This document shows, one piece after another, positions 26,165 through 35,049 of a stretch of DNA of 64,000 bases (the first letter of the stretch is position 1; each line of letters starts with the position of its first letter). The notes under the pieces are model-generated. The model worked only from the letters and a program-made list of their open reading frames with translations, had not been told where the DNA came from and did not search any database. The DNA lies in assembly GCF_010614725.1 (NCBI RefSeq), contig NZ_JAAEHL010000004.1, forward strand, positions 248,001-312,000, given 5' to 3'. Both the position numbers and the translations under genes were made by a program. The DNA comes from Flavobacterium ajazii. Lineage in GTDB: Bacteria; Bacteroidota; Bacteroidia; Flavobacteriales; Flavobacteriaceae.

Positions 26165-27112
26165 ATGAATAAAATAATTCTTCTTCTAACAGTTTTTATT
26201 CTAAGTTTTGTAAATGCTCAGGATAAAAAAGAACTCACATTTAAGGAATCTACAGCCGTATTAAAAATAAATACCGACCAGTTGCATGGCACGCTGACAG
26301 TTCCGGATGTATCCAAAAAATGCCCTGTTGCCTTAATCATTGCCGGTTCAGGACCAACAGACAGAAACGGAAACAATCCAATGATGAAAAATAATTCATT
26401 AAAAATGCTTGCTGAAACTTTGGCAAAAAATGGAATTGCTTCATTACGTTTTGACAAAAGGGGAATTGGTGAAAGCAAAACCGCTGCTATTTCAGAATCA
26501 GGTCTGGTTTTTGAAAATTATACCGAAGATGCAAAAAGCTGGATAAACTTCTTAAAACAGGACAAACGTTTTTCTAAAGTAATCGTAATCGGACATAGCG
26601 AAGGATCTCTAATCGGAATGATCGCCGGAACAAAAGCTGACAAATTTGTTTCGATTGCCGGAGCCGGAGATGCTGCTGATAAAATTTTAAAAACGCAAAT
26701 TTCTTCCAAAGGAATGAAACAGATTGAAGATATGACCTTCCCTATTATTGACAGTCTGAAGATTGGTAAAACAGTAAAAAATGTCGATCCTATGCTGAAT
26801 TCGCTTTTTAGACCAAGCGTTCAGCCTTATTTAATTTCCTGGTTTAAATACAATCCCCAGACAGAAATTAAAAAATTAAATGTCCCAATTCTGATTATTC
26901 AGGGGACCAAAGATTTACAAGTAACGGTTAAGGATGCCGACAATTTATCCAAAGCCAATACCAATTCTGAATTGTTGATTATTGACAATATGAACCATAT
27001 CATGAAAGTTATTGAAGGTGACCAACAGGCAAATTTAGAAAGCTATAACAATGAAAGCCTCCCCATTTCTGAAATACTAACCTCCAAAATAGTTTCATTT
27101 ATTCAGAAATGA
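26165..27112 (+). CDS. exported alpha/beta-hydrolase
   Basis: A 315-residue protein with a signal peptide (MNKIILLLTVFILSFVNAQ) and an alpha/beta-hydrolase fold. The oxyanion loop is near IIAGSGPTDRNGNN, the nucleophile elbow is GHSEGS, and the late His is in NMNHIMK, with an Asp in QGTKDLQV. It resembles the periplasmic hydrolase group of COG1073. The substrate is unknown. It is probably cotranscribed with sppA and is closed by a strong terminator. Confidence 0.85.
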   Translation: MNKIILLLTVFILSFVNAQDKKELTFKESTAVLKINTDQLHGTLTVPDVSKKCPVALIIAGSGPTDRNGNNPMMKNNSLKMLAETLAKNGIASLRFDKRGIGESKTAAISESGLVFENYTEDAKSWINFLKQDKRFSKVIVIGHSEGSLIGMIAGTKADKFVSIAGAGDAADKILKTQISSKGMKQIEDMTFPIIDSLKIGKTVKNVDPMLNSLFRPSVQPYLISWFKYNPQTEIKKLNVPILIIQGTKDLQVTVKDADNLSKANTNSELLIIDNMNHIMKVIEGDQQANLESYNNESLPISEILTSKIVSFIQK

Positions 27113-27127
27113 CAATAAAAATTAAAC

Positions 27128-27166
27128 AAAATCCGTTTGAAATAGTAAACTCAAACGGATTTTTTT
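27128..27166 (+). terminator. intrinsic terminator of the sppA-hydrolase unit
   Basis: AAAATCCGTTTGA (27128-27140) pairs with TCAAACGGATTTT (27151-27163), continuing into T. Confidence 0.85.
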
Positions 27167-27211
27167 ATTGAATTTATCAAAAAATTACAAAAAAACTCCC
27201 GTATAAAAAAC

Positions 27212-27219
27212 TATTTTTG
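27212..27219 (+). promoter_or_regulatory. -7 element TATTTTTG of the AsmA-like gene
   Basis: A perfect TAnnTTTG match about 52 bases upstream of the ATG at 27272. Confidence 0.5.
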
Positions 27220-27271
27220 CTAAAAGCATTTATCATTTTTTGTCTATTCAAACCCCAAATATTAAATAGTT

Positions 27272-29896
27272 ATGTTAAAGAAAATTTTAAAAATTACAGG
27301 AATTGTACTCGTAGTTCTGGTTGCTGCCTTATTTGCTGTTCCTTACCTTTTCAAAGATCAGATTAAAGCTAAAATTGCTGAAGCGATCAACAAAAGTGTC
27401 GATGCAAAAGTAAGTTTTGCTGATGCTGATTTGAGTTTGTTCAAAAACTTTCCAAATGCCAATGTTTCGATTGAAAAGCTTTTAATCATCAACAAAGCCC
27501 CTTTTGAAGGAGACACATTGGTTTCGTTGGGAGAACTGAATCTGAAAATGAGTATCAAAGAACTTTTTAAAGGAAAAGAAGAGTCCTTGAACATTGAAGG
27601 AATAAGTTCTCAAAATGGTTTGATTAATATTATTTTCAATAAAGACGGAGTTGGAAACTTTGATATTGCTTTGAAAGATGAAAAAGAAACCAAATCAGAA
27701 GGCAAAAGTGATCCTCTTTCATTAAAAATTCAGAATTATAAAATTGAAAACTTCACTTTCAGATATATTGATCAGGGCTCTAAAATAAAAATGGTAATTG
27801 ATAGTCTGAATCATGAAGGAACCGGAGATTTTACCAATTCTAAGCTGGATTTAAATACAAAAACGACAGCTAACGTTTCATTAGATATGGATAAAATGAA
27901 TTATCTTAAAAATGTAAAACTGACTTTAGATGCTGTTTTAGGAATTGATTTAGGGCAAAGCAAATATACTTTTAAGGAAAATAAAGCCTTAATCAATCAG
28001 CTGCCTTTAGAATTTGACGGATTCATTCAAATGGCTGAAAAAGCCCAGATTTATGATTTGAAATTTAAAACACCAACCTCATCGTTTACAAACTTCTTAG
28101 GTCTTATTCCTTCCGCATATGCTTCAAGTCTTGAAGGTGTAAAAACTACCGGAGACTTTACTGTTGTTGGTTTTGCTAAAGGAGAATTAACAGAGACAAC
28201 CGTTCCAAAATTCAATATAGAAATTGCATCCAATAATTCTTCTTTTCAATATCCGAACTTACCAAAATCGGTTCAGAATATTGTAATTGATACCAAAATT
28301 ATCAATGAAACCGGAATTTTAAACGACACTTATGTAAATCTGGACAAGCTTTCGTTTAGAATCGATCAGGATGTTTTTAGTGCCAAAGCAAATATTAAAA
28401 ACATAACCGTAAATCCTATTGTTGATGCAGCTTTAAAAGGAACGATCAATCTGGCAAATCTTTCAAAAGCTTATCCGGTTAAACTGGATAAACCTTTAGC
28501 GGGTATTTTGAAAGCAGATGTAACCACAAACTTTGATATGGCTTCTGTAGAAAAAAGCGAATATCAAAACATCAAAAATGCAGGAACGATGAGTCTATCC
28601 GGATTTAAATATACGGATGAGAATAATAAATCGATGAACATCAGCACTGCTGTAGTTGAGTTTAATCCGAGTAAAATTAACTTAAAACAGTTTAATGCCA
28701 CTACTGGAAAAAGTGATATTGCTATTAACGGAATTTTGGAAAATTTCTATGGTTTTATGTTTAAAAAGCAAGAATTGAAAGGAAACTTCAACATGAGCTC
28801 AAACCAACTGGCTGTTGATGATTTTATGACTGCCGGAGAACCAGCTAAAACTACAGCTGCAAGCGGAGAAGCAAAAGCTGAAACAAAAACGGCTGCAAAA
28901 CCTGCTGAAGCAATGAAAATCCCTGCATTCTTAAATTGTACTTTAAATGCAAAAGCAAACACTGTTTTGTATGACAATTTAAAACTAACTGCTGTTTCAG
29001 GAAAATTAATTATTAAGGACGAAAAAGCCACTTTAGAAAACTTCAAAACTTCTATTTTTGGCGGAACAATTGGTTTAAGCGGAGCCGTTTCGACAAAAGC
29101 AAAAGTACCAACCTTTGATATGAATTTAGGATTTAATCAGGTTGATATTGCACAGACTTTTACACAATTGGATATGATGAAAAAAATTGCGCCAATTGCG
29201 GGAATTATTAACGGTAAACTGAATTCGACAATCAAATTAAACGGAAATTTAGATGCCAATGAATTAACTCCAAACTTAACATCTATTTCAGGTGATTTAT
29301 TAGGACAATTACTTTCTACAAGTGTAAATGCCAAAAATTCGACTTTATTGAATTCTTTAAGTTCAAAAATCAATTTTATTGATGTCAATAAACTGAATTT
29401 GAATGACCTGAAAATGGCTTTGGCTTTTGAAGACGGAAAAGTAAAAGTAAAACCATTTGACATTAAATATCAGGATATTAAAGTTACTGTTGGCGGAACT
29501 CACGGTTTTGACCAAACAATGAATTACGATATAAAACTAGATGTCCCTGCCAAATATTTAGGCAAGGAGGCAAACGCTTTTCTTTCTAAATTATCTCCTG
29601 CGGATGCGGCTAAATTAGAAAATATTCCAATTTCGGGTGTGATAACAGGTAATTTTACAAATCCAAAAGTAGCATTAGACACTAAAACGGCGATTAATAA
29701 CCTTACCAATCAGGTTGTGAGTCAACAAAAAGAAAAGCTAACCCAAAAAGGCACAACAGCGCTTACAGATTTGCTTAATAAAAACACCAAATCAAAAGAC
29801 ACCACAAAAACTGCTACTGAAAATAAGGCAAAAACTACTGAAGAAGTAAAAACAAAAGCCAGCGAATTACTGAATGGCTTGTTTAAGAAGAAATAA
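27272..29896 (+). CDS. AsmA-like inner-membrane protein
   Basis: An 874-residue protein with a single N-terminal membrane anchor (about residues 5-27) and a large periplasmic beta-rich body typical of AsmA-family proteins. The early AsmA segment (LKKILKITGIVLVVL, then DQIKAKIAEAINKSVDAKVSF) and the C-terminal AsmA-like domain (GGTIGLSGAVSTKAKVPTFDM, INGKLNSTIKLNGNLD) are clear. An Ala/Lys-rich linker lies near residues 530-550 and a Lys/Thr-rich tail follows residue 830. Relatives are proposed to form bridge-like lipid-transfer proteins between membranes or to affect outer-membrane assembly; that role is inferred here. It is monocistronic. Confidence 0.88.
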   Translation: MLKKILKITGIVLVVLVAALFAVPYLFKDQIKAKIAEAINKSVDAKVSFADADLSLFKNFPNANVSIEKLLIINKAPFEGDTLVSLGELNLKMSIKELFKGKEESLNIEGISSQNGLINIIFNKDGVGNFDIALKDEKETKSEGKSDPLSLKIQNYKIENFTFRYIDQGSKIKMVIDSLNHEGTGDFTNSKLDLNTKTTANVSLDMDKMNYLKNVKLTLDAVLGIDLGQSKYTFKENKALINQLPLEFDGFIQMAEKAQIYDLKFKTPTSSFTNFLGLIPSAYASSLEGVKTTGDFTVVGFAKGELTETTVPKFNIEIASNNSSFQYPNLPKSVQNIVIDTKIINETGILNDTYVNLDKLSFRIDQDVFSAKANIKNITVNPIVDAALKGTINLANLSKAYPVKLDKPLAGILKADVTTNFDMASVEKSEYQNIKNAGTMSLSGFKYTDENNKSMNISTAVVEFNPSKINLKQFNATTGKSDIAINGILENFYGFMFKKQELKGNFNMSSNQLAVDDFMTAGEPAKTTAASGEAKAETKTAAKPAEAMKIPAFLNCTLNAKANTVLYDNLKLTAVSGKLIIKDEKATLENFKTSIFGGTIGLSGAVSTKAKVPTFDMNLGFNQVDIAQTFTQLDMMKKIAPIAGIINGKLNSTIKLNGNLDANELTPNLTSISGDLLGQLLSTSVNAKNSTLLNSLSSKINFIDVNKLNLNDLKMALAFEDGKVKVKPFDIKYQDIKVTVGGTHGFDQTMNYDIKLDVPAKYLGKEANAFLSKLSPADAAKLENIPISGVITGNFTNPKVALDTKTAINNLTNQVVSQQKEKLTQKGTTALTDLLNKNTKSKDTTKTATENKAKTTEEVKTKASELLNGLFKKK

Positions 29897-29905
29897 GAAC
29901 AGTAG

Positions 29906-29936
29906 AAAAGGTCAATCGTGTGATTGACCTTTTTTT
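29906..29936. terminator. bidirectional intrinsic terminator
   Basis: AAAAGGTCAATC (29906-29917) pairs with GATTGACCTTTT (29922-29933) around GTGT, with T on both strands, between convergent genes. Confidence 0.85.
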
Positions 29937-29944
29937 ATTATCTT

Positions 29945-31027
29945 TTATATCGCTTTAGAATACACCCTTGATCTTCCATTGCTTAAAATGGAATTGAATG
30001 TTTTGAAATAATCTTTTTTCGAATAATTATTTACATCTATTCCCACACTATTATTGGCGTAGGGCTCATATTTTTTTAAATCAGAAACCGAAAACAATCC
30101 TGCTGTCGGGGTATGAACAGCACTGGATAAATGCATTATTCCGCTGTCTGCACCTATAAACAAATCAGCATTTGCAATTACAGAACCAATTTCGCGAACG
30201 TCTTTGCTGTAAAATGACGGTGCTTTAAAATCAATCTGCGAAACATTTTCTATGGGCAAAATTTCGATGATATTATAATTTTCATATTCAGACTTTAAAC
30301 CCTCGTAAAAATCTCCCCACCAGGATGTTGAAAAACATTTTGCTCCTGTTGCATAAGTAAACACACAAATTGTTTTTTTATCATTGCCAGTAGTCAGGCC
30401 GCTTAATTTTTTCTTTCCTTCCGCTACTTCCTGAGGAGTCAGTTTAAGATTTAAAGAAGCGATAGATTCCTCTCTTTTTTCAAAACCTAACTTGGTCAAA
30501 TAATCCCTAAAATGATAGATTGGATATTTGGCAATATGTGCATAATCACCATAGTATAAACTGGCAGAAAAAGGCAGATCTCCAAAAAACTTAAATTTAG
30601 AATTAGAAAATTTGGTTGCCAAACGACCAGAAGAAGAACGATGGTCTACATTTATGGCAATATCATATTTATACTTTTTCAGAGAAACCCAGACAGAAAA
30701 ATATTTGAATAAATTACTGAAAGGCTTTTTAGGTAATGAAATTATCCTGTCTACAGAATCGTAATTTTCGAAGATAATAGGTGCTAAACCTCCTTTTACA
30801 AACAAATCTATTTTACAATTTGGAAATGTTTTTTCAAGTTCCTGAACAAAAGGGGTAATCAGTAAAAGGTTTCCTAATCTGGCATTTGGTCTGCAGATTA
30901 TAACTCGTTTGATCTCGTCCCTATTAACCAAAGTAATGCCCTGTTCCTCATTGGTTTTTCCTATATTCTTTGTCAGGCTATGCGTTAAGGTACGCCTCAA
31001 AACATTTATTTTACTCCAAATTCCCAT
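29945..31027 (-). CDS. glycosyltransferase family 9 (heptosyltransferase-like) protein
   Basis: A 360-residue GT9 enzyme, the family of ADP-heptose:LPS heptosyltransferases. Visible features are RPNARLGNLLLITPFVQEL near residue 45, the INVDHRSSSGRLA acceptor-side segment, YATGAKCFSTSWWGDFYEGL, and the donor-binding IGADSGIMHLSSAVHTPTAGLF near residue 290. An N-terminal basic stretch of about 35 residues precedes the fold. It probably transfers a heptose or other sugar to LPS core. It stands alone. Confidence 0.85.
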   Translation of the reverse strand: MGIWSKINVLRRTLTHSLTKNIGKTNEEQGITLVNRDEIKRVIICRPNARLGNLLLITPFVQELEKTFPNCKIDLFVKGGLAPIIFENYDSVDRIISLPKKPFSNLFKYFSVWVSLKKYKYDIAINVDHRSSSGRLATKFSNSKFKFFGDLPFSASLYYGDYAHIAKYPIYHFRDYLTKLGFEKREESIASLNLKLTPQEVAEGKKKLSGLTTGNDKKTICVFTYATGAKCFSTSWWGDFYEGLKSEYENYNIIEILPIENVSQIDFKAPSFYSKDVREIGSVIANADLFIGADSGIMHLSSAVHTPTAGLFSVSDLKKYEPYANNSVGIDVNNYSKKDYFKTFNSILSNGRSRVYSKAI

Positions 31028-31228
31028 TTTACAAATAATTAACTGATTTATAACTTATTAAAAAAATGATTCCTTTTTTGTATACACTTCAAAAGTACTT
31101 CTATTTTTTCTGAAAATTAGATTTTAACGCTAAATAATCGTTATAGAATTGTAATTAAATATTTCAAAATCACCACTTTACCAAACAGTAATATCAAAAA
31201 TCAATGTCAAATTCAAACATCTTTGAAC

Positions 31229-31263
31229 AAAAAATGCTTTGTGTGAGCCACAAAGCATTTTTT
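31229..31263 (-). terminator. intrinsic terminator of the DUF2797 gene
   Basis: AAAAAATGCTTTGTG (31229-31243) and CACAAAGCATTTTTT (31249-31263) form a perfect 15-bp stem with a TGAGC loop. Confidence 0.9.
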
Positions 31264-31284
31264 ATAATGTTTAAAATTTAAAAA

Positions 31285-32079
31285 TTAAACTGAGATTGTA
31301 ACTATATATCCTTCAGACCCTCTGACATTAAAAACAGTTCCGTTTTCGAAAATTAAATATTGCCCTTTAATTCCGGTTAGTTTCCCGCTAAAAGAAGGCG
31401 TTTTATCCAGATTTAAACTTGTTACTTTTGCCGGATAATTTAAAACCGGATAATTTAATTCATACAAATCATTCTTTTGAGTGTAAAAATACTCCTTTGC
31501 TTCTTCCGGAATCAGGCTTTCGATTTTAACTTTTTCGGCAATTAAATCAAAAGTTTCTGTTGGGTTTTGAAGCATTTTTCTCCAATTGGTTTTATCTGTA
31601 TAGAAACTTTTTAAGGCAACTTCGGTAATTCCTGCCAGATATCGGTTCGGAACCTCAACAACAGCTATTGCCTGACTCGCGCCCTGATCTATCCATCGGG
31701 TTGGCACTTGTGTTTTTCGCGTAACTCCCACTTTTATTTCGCTTGCTACAGCCAGATAAACCACATGAGGCTGTAGCTGAACTTTTTGCTCATACTCCAA
31801 ATCACGATCTGCAATTCCCAAATGTGCCGTACTTAGTTCCGGTCTCATAATCCAGTCTCCAACTGCTGGACTTGAATAAAAACAATCGTAGCAGAATCCC
31901 TGACGGAATATTTTTTTCTTTTTATTACAATTTAAACACTGATAGCCCACAAAATTGATTTCGATTTCTTTATCCAATAATTGATTCATATTTAAAAAAC
32001 TATCTTCAAAAACCAGATAATACTGAATTGGATTTCCGATTTCGGTTTGCATTTTTGTAAGTACTCCTTCGTAGGTCAT
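31285..32079 (-). CDS. DUF2797 family protein
   Basis: A 264-residue cytoplasmic protein of the DUF2797 family. It contains a four-cysteine zinc-ribbon-like element (CLNCNKKKKIFRQGFCYDCF, residues about 48-67), followed by conserved stretches HLGIADRDLEYEQKVQLQPH and VGVTRKTQVPTRWIDQGASQAI. Members occur in actinobacteria and Bacteroidota. The function is not known to me; the KVGVTRKTQVPTRW region has a GIY-YIG nuclease-like flavour, but that is only a suggestion. It is a single gene, divergent from the GH3-family gene. Confidence 0.8.
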   Translation of the reverse strand: MTYEGVLTKMQTEIGNPIQYYLVFEDSFLNMNQLLDKEIEINFVGYQCLNCNKKKKIFRQGFCYDCFYSSPAVGDWIMRPELSTAHLGIADRDLEYEQKVQLQPHVVYLAVASEIKVGVTRKTQVPTRWIDQGASQAIAVVEVPNRYLAGITEVALKSFYTDKTNWRKMLQNPTETFDLIAEKVKIESLIPEEAKEYFYTQKNDLYELNYPVLNYPAKVTSLNLDKTPSFSGKLTGIKGQYLIFENGTVFNVRGSEGYIVTISV

Positions 32080-32202
32080 AAGATTTTATATTGTTTTTTT
32101 TAGATATTCGATTCCTTTTCAGACTAATGAATTTAACACTGAAAATTCCATTTTTAAAACGGATTCTTTATTCCAAATAAATAGTTTTTTACAAAAAAAC
32201 AC

Positions 32203-32210
32203 TATTTTTG
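32203..32210 (+). promoter_or_regulatory. -7 element TATTTTTG for the GH3-family gene
   Basis: A perfect TAnnTTTG match, about 100 bases upstream of the ATG at 32309. Confidence 0.45.
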
Positions 32211-32308
32211 AATAACATCAAAGTTAGTATTTGTATATCGATATTCAAATTTTAAATCCTTGCTTTTGCAGAAGCAGGAGTCAGAAATCTAAACTCTAAA
32301 ACCTCCTC

Positions 32309-33817
32309 ATGCCTTTATCCATAATAAATTCTTTTGCTTCGTGGGTCCTCAAACAAAGGATACATCAAATTGAACTTTTTTTAAAATATCCAAACGAAGT
32401 TCAGGAAGAACTGCTGCATAATTTATTGACGGCTTCAGAAAATACGATTATTGGAAAAAAATACGATTTTGCCTCTATCAGTTCTTACAAAACCTTCGCA
32501 GAAAGAGTTCCGATTTCAGGTTATGAAGAATTACAACCACTAATTGAACGCACACGTCAGGGAGAACAGGGTGTTTTTTGGGAAACTCCTATAAAATGGT
32601 TTGCCAAATCCAGCGGAACAACCAATGCTAAGAGTAAATTTATTCCCGTAAGCAACGAAGCTTTAGAAGACTGTCATTATAAAGGCAGCAAGGACTTACT
32701 TTGTATGTACTTAAATAATAATGAAGATTCTGAATTGTTTGTAGGGAAAAGTCTTCGTTTAGGCGGAAGCTCTCAGATTTACGAAAACAACAATACTTTT
32801 TTTGGTGATTTATCGGCGATTTTGATTGAAAACATGCCAATCTGGGCCGAATTTAGCAGTACGCCAAGCAGCAAGACTTCGCTAATGAGTGAATGGGAAA
32901 CTAAAATTGCAGCCATCATCAACGAAACCAAAAACGAAAATGTAACCAGTTTCGCCGGAGTTCCTTCCTGGATGCTGGTTTTGATGAACAGGGTTTTGGA
33001 AGACACAGGAAAAGGAAACTTATTCGAACTTTGGCCAAATCTGGAAGTGTATTTTCACGGAGGTGTAAGTTTTTCTCCTTATAAAGAACAATACAAGAAA
33101 ATTTTACCAAACAAGGATTTTAAATACTACGAAATATACAACGCCTCAGAAGGCTTTTTTGCGATTCAGGATTTGAATAATTCGAGCGATTTATTATTAA
33201 TGCTGGATTACGGAATCTTCTACGAATTTATTCCGATGGACACTTACGGAACGCCAAATCAAAAAGTAATCCGTTTGGCTGATGTTGAACTGAATAAAAA
33301 CTACGCTATTGTTATTACTACCAATTCCGGATTATGGAGATACTTAATAGGTGATACCGTTCGATTTACTTCCTTAAATCCATACCGAATCAGGGTTACG
33401 GGACGAACCAAACATCATATCAATGTTTTTGGCGAAGAACTGATGGTCGAAAACACCGATCAGGCGATTGCCAAAGCCTGCGAGATTACCCAAACCGAAG
33501 TTATTGATTATACCGTTGCCCCAATTTTTATGCAGGACAAGGAGAAAGGCGCCCACGAATGGATGATTGAATTCAAACAAAAACCTGCTGATGTTGGTCT
33601 TTTCCAGAAAGTGCTGGATGAAACCTTGCAAACTTTAAATTCTGATTACGAAGCGAAACGCTACAATAATATGACGTTAAATCCTTTGGTGATTAATGTT
33701 GCTCGTGAGAATTTATTTTACGACTGGCTGAAGGAACGTGATAAACTGGGTGGACAACATAAGATTCCGAGGCTTTCAAATCAGAGAGATTATTTGGAGC
33801 AGTTGAAGGAAATGTAA
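32309..33817 (+). CDS. GH3-family acyl-adenylate/amido-synthetase-like protein
   Basis: This 502-residue protein is homologous to plant GH3 auxin/jasmonate acyl-acid amido synthetases, adenylate-forming enzymes of the ANL fold. Seen are the ATP loop KSSGTTNAKSKFIPVS (about 95-110), FGGV-like YFHGGVSFSPY, the YNASEGFFAIQD adenylate-binding motif, GLWRYLIGDTVRFTS and the hinge GRTKHHINVFGEEL. The C-terminal cap is present. Bacterial members are common in Bacteroidota but their acid and amino-acid substrates are unknown. No pathway genes adjoin it; a Fic gene follows after about 50 bases with its own promoter. Confidence 0.88.
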   Translation: MPLSIINSFASWVLKQRIHQIELFLKYPNEVQEELLHNLLTASENTIIGKKYDFASISSYKTFAERVPISGYEELQPLIERTRQGEQGVFWETPIKWFAKSSGTTNAKSKFIPVSNEALEDCHYKGSKDLLCMYLNNNEDSELFVGKSLRLGGSSQIYENNNTFFGDLSAILIENMPIWAEFSSTPSSKTSLMSEWETKIAAIINETKNENVTSFAGVPSWMLVLMNRVLEDTGKGNLFELWPNLEVYFHGGVSFSPYKEQYKKILPNKDFKYYEIYNASEGFFAIQDLNNSSDLLLMLDYGIFYEFIPMDTYGTPNQKVIRLADVELNKNYAIVITTNSGLWRYLIGDTVRFTSLNPYRIRVTGRTKHHINVFGEELMVENTDQAIAKACEITQTEVIDYTVAPIFMQDKEKGAHEWMIEFKQKPADVGLFQKVLDETLQTLNSDYEAKRYNNMTLNPLVINVARENLFYDWLKERDKLGGQHKIPRLSNQRDYLEQLKEM

Positions 33818-33835
33818 GGTTTACTAAAAAAATTG

Positions 33836-33866
33836 TACTTTTGATAGTATCAAATGATAGTATCAA
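33836..33866 (+). promoter_or_regulatory. Fic promoter overlapped by two tandem TTGATAGTATCAA-type palindromes
   Basis: The -7 element TACTTTTG (33836-33843) runs into the palindrome TTGATAGTATCAA (33841-33853). The core TGATAGTATCAA is repeated exactly at 33855-33866, a 13-base period. The sites would cover the transcription start and lie just before the ATG at 33869, a typical autorepressor layout. Confidence 0.55.
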
Positions 33867-33868
33867 TT

Positions 33869-34828
33869 ATGAAACCACCATACGAAATCACTTCTTTAAT
33901 TCTAAAATATATTTCTTCTATTTCTGAAAAAATTGGAGAAGTAAATGCTACTTATTTACTTAAAACTAATCCCAACTTACGAAAACAAAATCAGATCAAA
34001 ACAATCCATTCATCGCTAAATATTGAAGGGAATACATTATCAGAAGACCAAATAACAGCACTATTAGAAAATAAAAAAGTTGTAGGTCCCAAAAAAGACA
34101 TCACAGAAGTTCTGAATGCATTAGAAGTCTATCAAAACATAACTACCTTAAAATATCATTCTGAAAAAGATTTTTTAAAAGCGCATAAAATGCTAATGAA
34201 AGATCTTATTGAAAACACAGGAAAATACAGATCCAAAAGTGTTGGGATTGTAAAAGGAACAAAAGTAGAACACATTGCTCCACCTCATGCTAATGTTCCT
34301 TTTTTAATGAACGATTTGTTTGATTATCTTAAAGACAAATCCGAAATATCATTAATTAAAAGTTGTGTTTTTCATTATGAAATGGAATTTATTCATCCTT
34401 TTATGGATGGAAATGGCAGAATGGGAAGATTGTGGCAAACTTTAATTCTTATGGAAGAATATCCTATTTTCGAATTTTTACCTTTTGAAACATTAATCTC
34501 TAAAAATCAATCCAATTACTACAATTCTCTTTCTGCTTCTGATAAAGAAGGAAAATCAACAAAGTTTATTGAATATATGCTAAACATAATTAATGAATCT
34601 TTGAACGAACTTTTAGAAAACACAACAAAAAAACTTTCTGATGAAGATCGAATAAAAATTTTTACTGATACTAATTCAGAAAATTTCACAAGAAAGGATT
34701 ATCTGATTTATTTTAAAAATCTATCCTCAGCCACAGCCAGCAGGGATTTAAAAAAAGCGGTTGAAATGGGAATCATTACAAAACAAGGAGATAAAAAGAC
34801 CACTATTTATCGTAAAAGAGAATTATAA
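33869..34828 (+). CDS. Fic-family protein (class II, N-terminal inhibitory motif)
   Basis: A 319-residue Fic protein, the family that transfers AMP or other phosphate-linked groups to target hydroxyls. The catalytic motif HPFMDGNGRMGR is complete. An N-terminal inhibitory helix motif SLNIEGN fits (S/T)xxxE(G/N), so the enzyme is probably held inactive until relieved. The C-terminal 60 residues look like a winged helix (TRKDYLIYF, SASRDLKKAVEMGIITKQG), suggesting DNA binding. I choose the ATG at 33869 because the one at 33854 lies inside the operator-like palindromes; starting there would add five residues. No separate antitoxin gene is present. Confidence 0.9.
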   Translation: MKPPYEITSLILKYISSISEKIGEVNATYLLKTNPNLRKQNQIKTIHSSLNIEGNTLSEDQITALLENKKVVGPKKDITEVLNALEVYQNITTLKYHSEKDFLKAHKMLMKDLIENTGKYRSKSVGIVKGTKVEHIAPPHANVPFLMNDLFDYLKDKSEISLIKSCVFHYEMEFIHPFMDGNGRMGRLWQTLILMEEYPIFEFLPFETLISKNQSNYYNSLSASDKEGKSTKFIEYMLNIINESLNELLENTTKKLSDEDRIKIFTDTNSENFTRKDYLIYFKNLSSATASRDLKKAVEMGIITKQGDKKTTIYRKREL

Positions 34829-34849
34829 AAACGCTAATTCCACTAAATC

Positions 34850-34925
34850 GCATGAGGGATAGCAGTGGAAATCCTTTTTGTTTTTCCTTTAAAAACAAAA
34901 AGATTGCAACGAATAGCCCGACCCA
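34850..34925 (+). ncRNA. candidate Flavo-1-like structured RNA, copy 1
   Basis: ATAGCAGTGGAAATCC, a long internal hairpin (TTTTTGTTTTT 34875-34885 with AAAAACAAAAA 34891-34901, continued by flanking pairs), then GATTGCAACGAATAGCCCGA. The same framework appears at 40422-40525 (minus strand) and 43481-43625. I recall this pattern as common in flavobacterial intergenic regions and suspect the Rfam Flavo-1 motif. This is from memory and untested. Confidence 0.45.
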
Positions 34926-34952
34926 CTTTTTCTGCGGGACATGCCCATAAAA

Positions 34953-34981
34953 AAACCTTAGCTCATAGGAAACTAAGGTTT
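34953..34981 (-). terminator. intrinsic terminator of serB
   Basis: AAACCTTAG (34953-34961) pairs with CTAAGGTTT (34973-34981). The minus-strand transcript continues into T (complement of the A run from 34949). Confidence 0.75.
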
Positions 34982-35004
34982 GTTTTTTATTTTGATTGTC
35001 GAAT

Positions 35005-35036
35005 TACTTGTGTGATTTCTCCTTCGTCGAAATGAC
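35005..35036. repeat. GTGATTTCTCCTTCGTCGAA-type dispersed repeat
   Basis: The word GATTTCTCCTTCGTCGAAAT followed by GACA, internally palindromic around TTCGTCGAA, matches a repeat I recall as widespread in Bacteroidota intergenic regions. It sits just downstream of the serB stop. Confidence 0.5.
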
Positions 35037-35049
35037 AAAATTGAGAATA

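Noticed and set aside
33854..34828. Fic/Doc toxin-antitoxin pair
   Set aside because: No small antitoxin gene is adjacent; the inhibitory motif is within the same protein (class II Fic).
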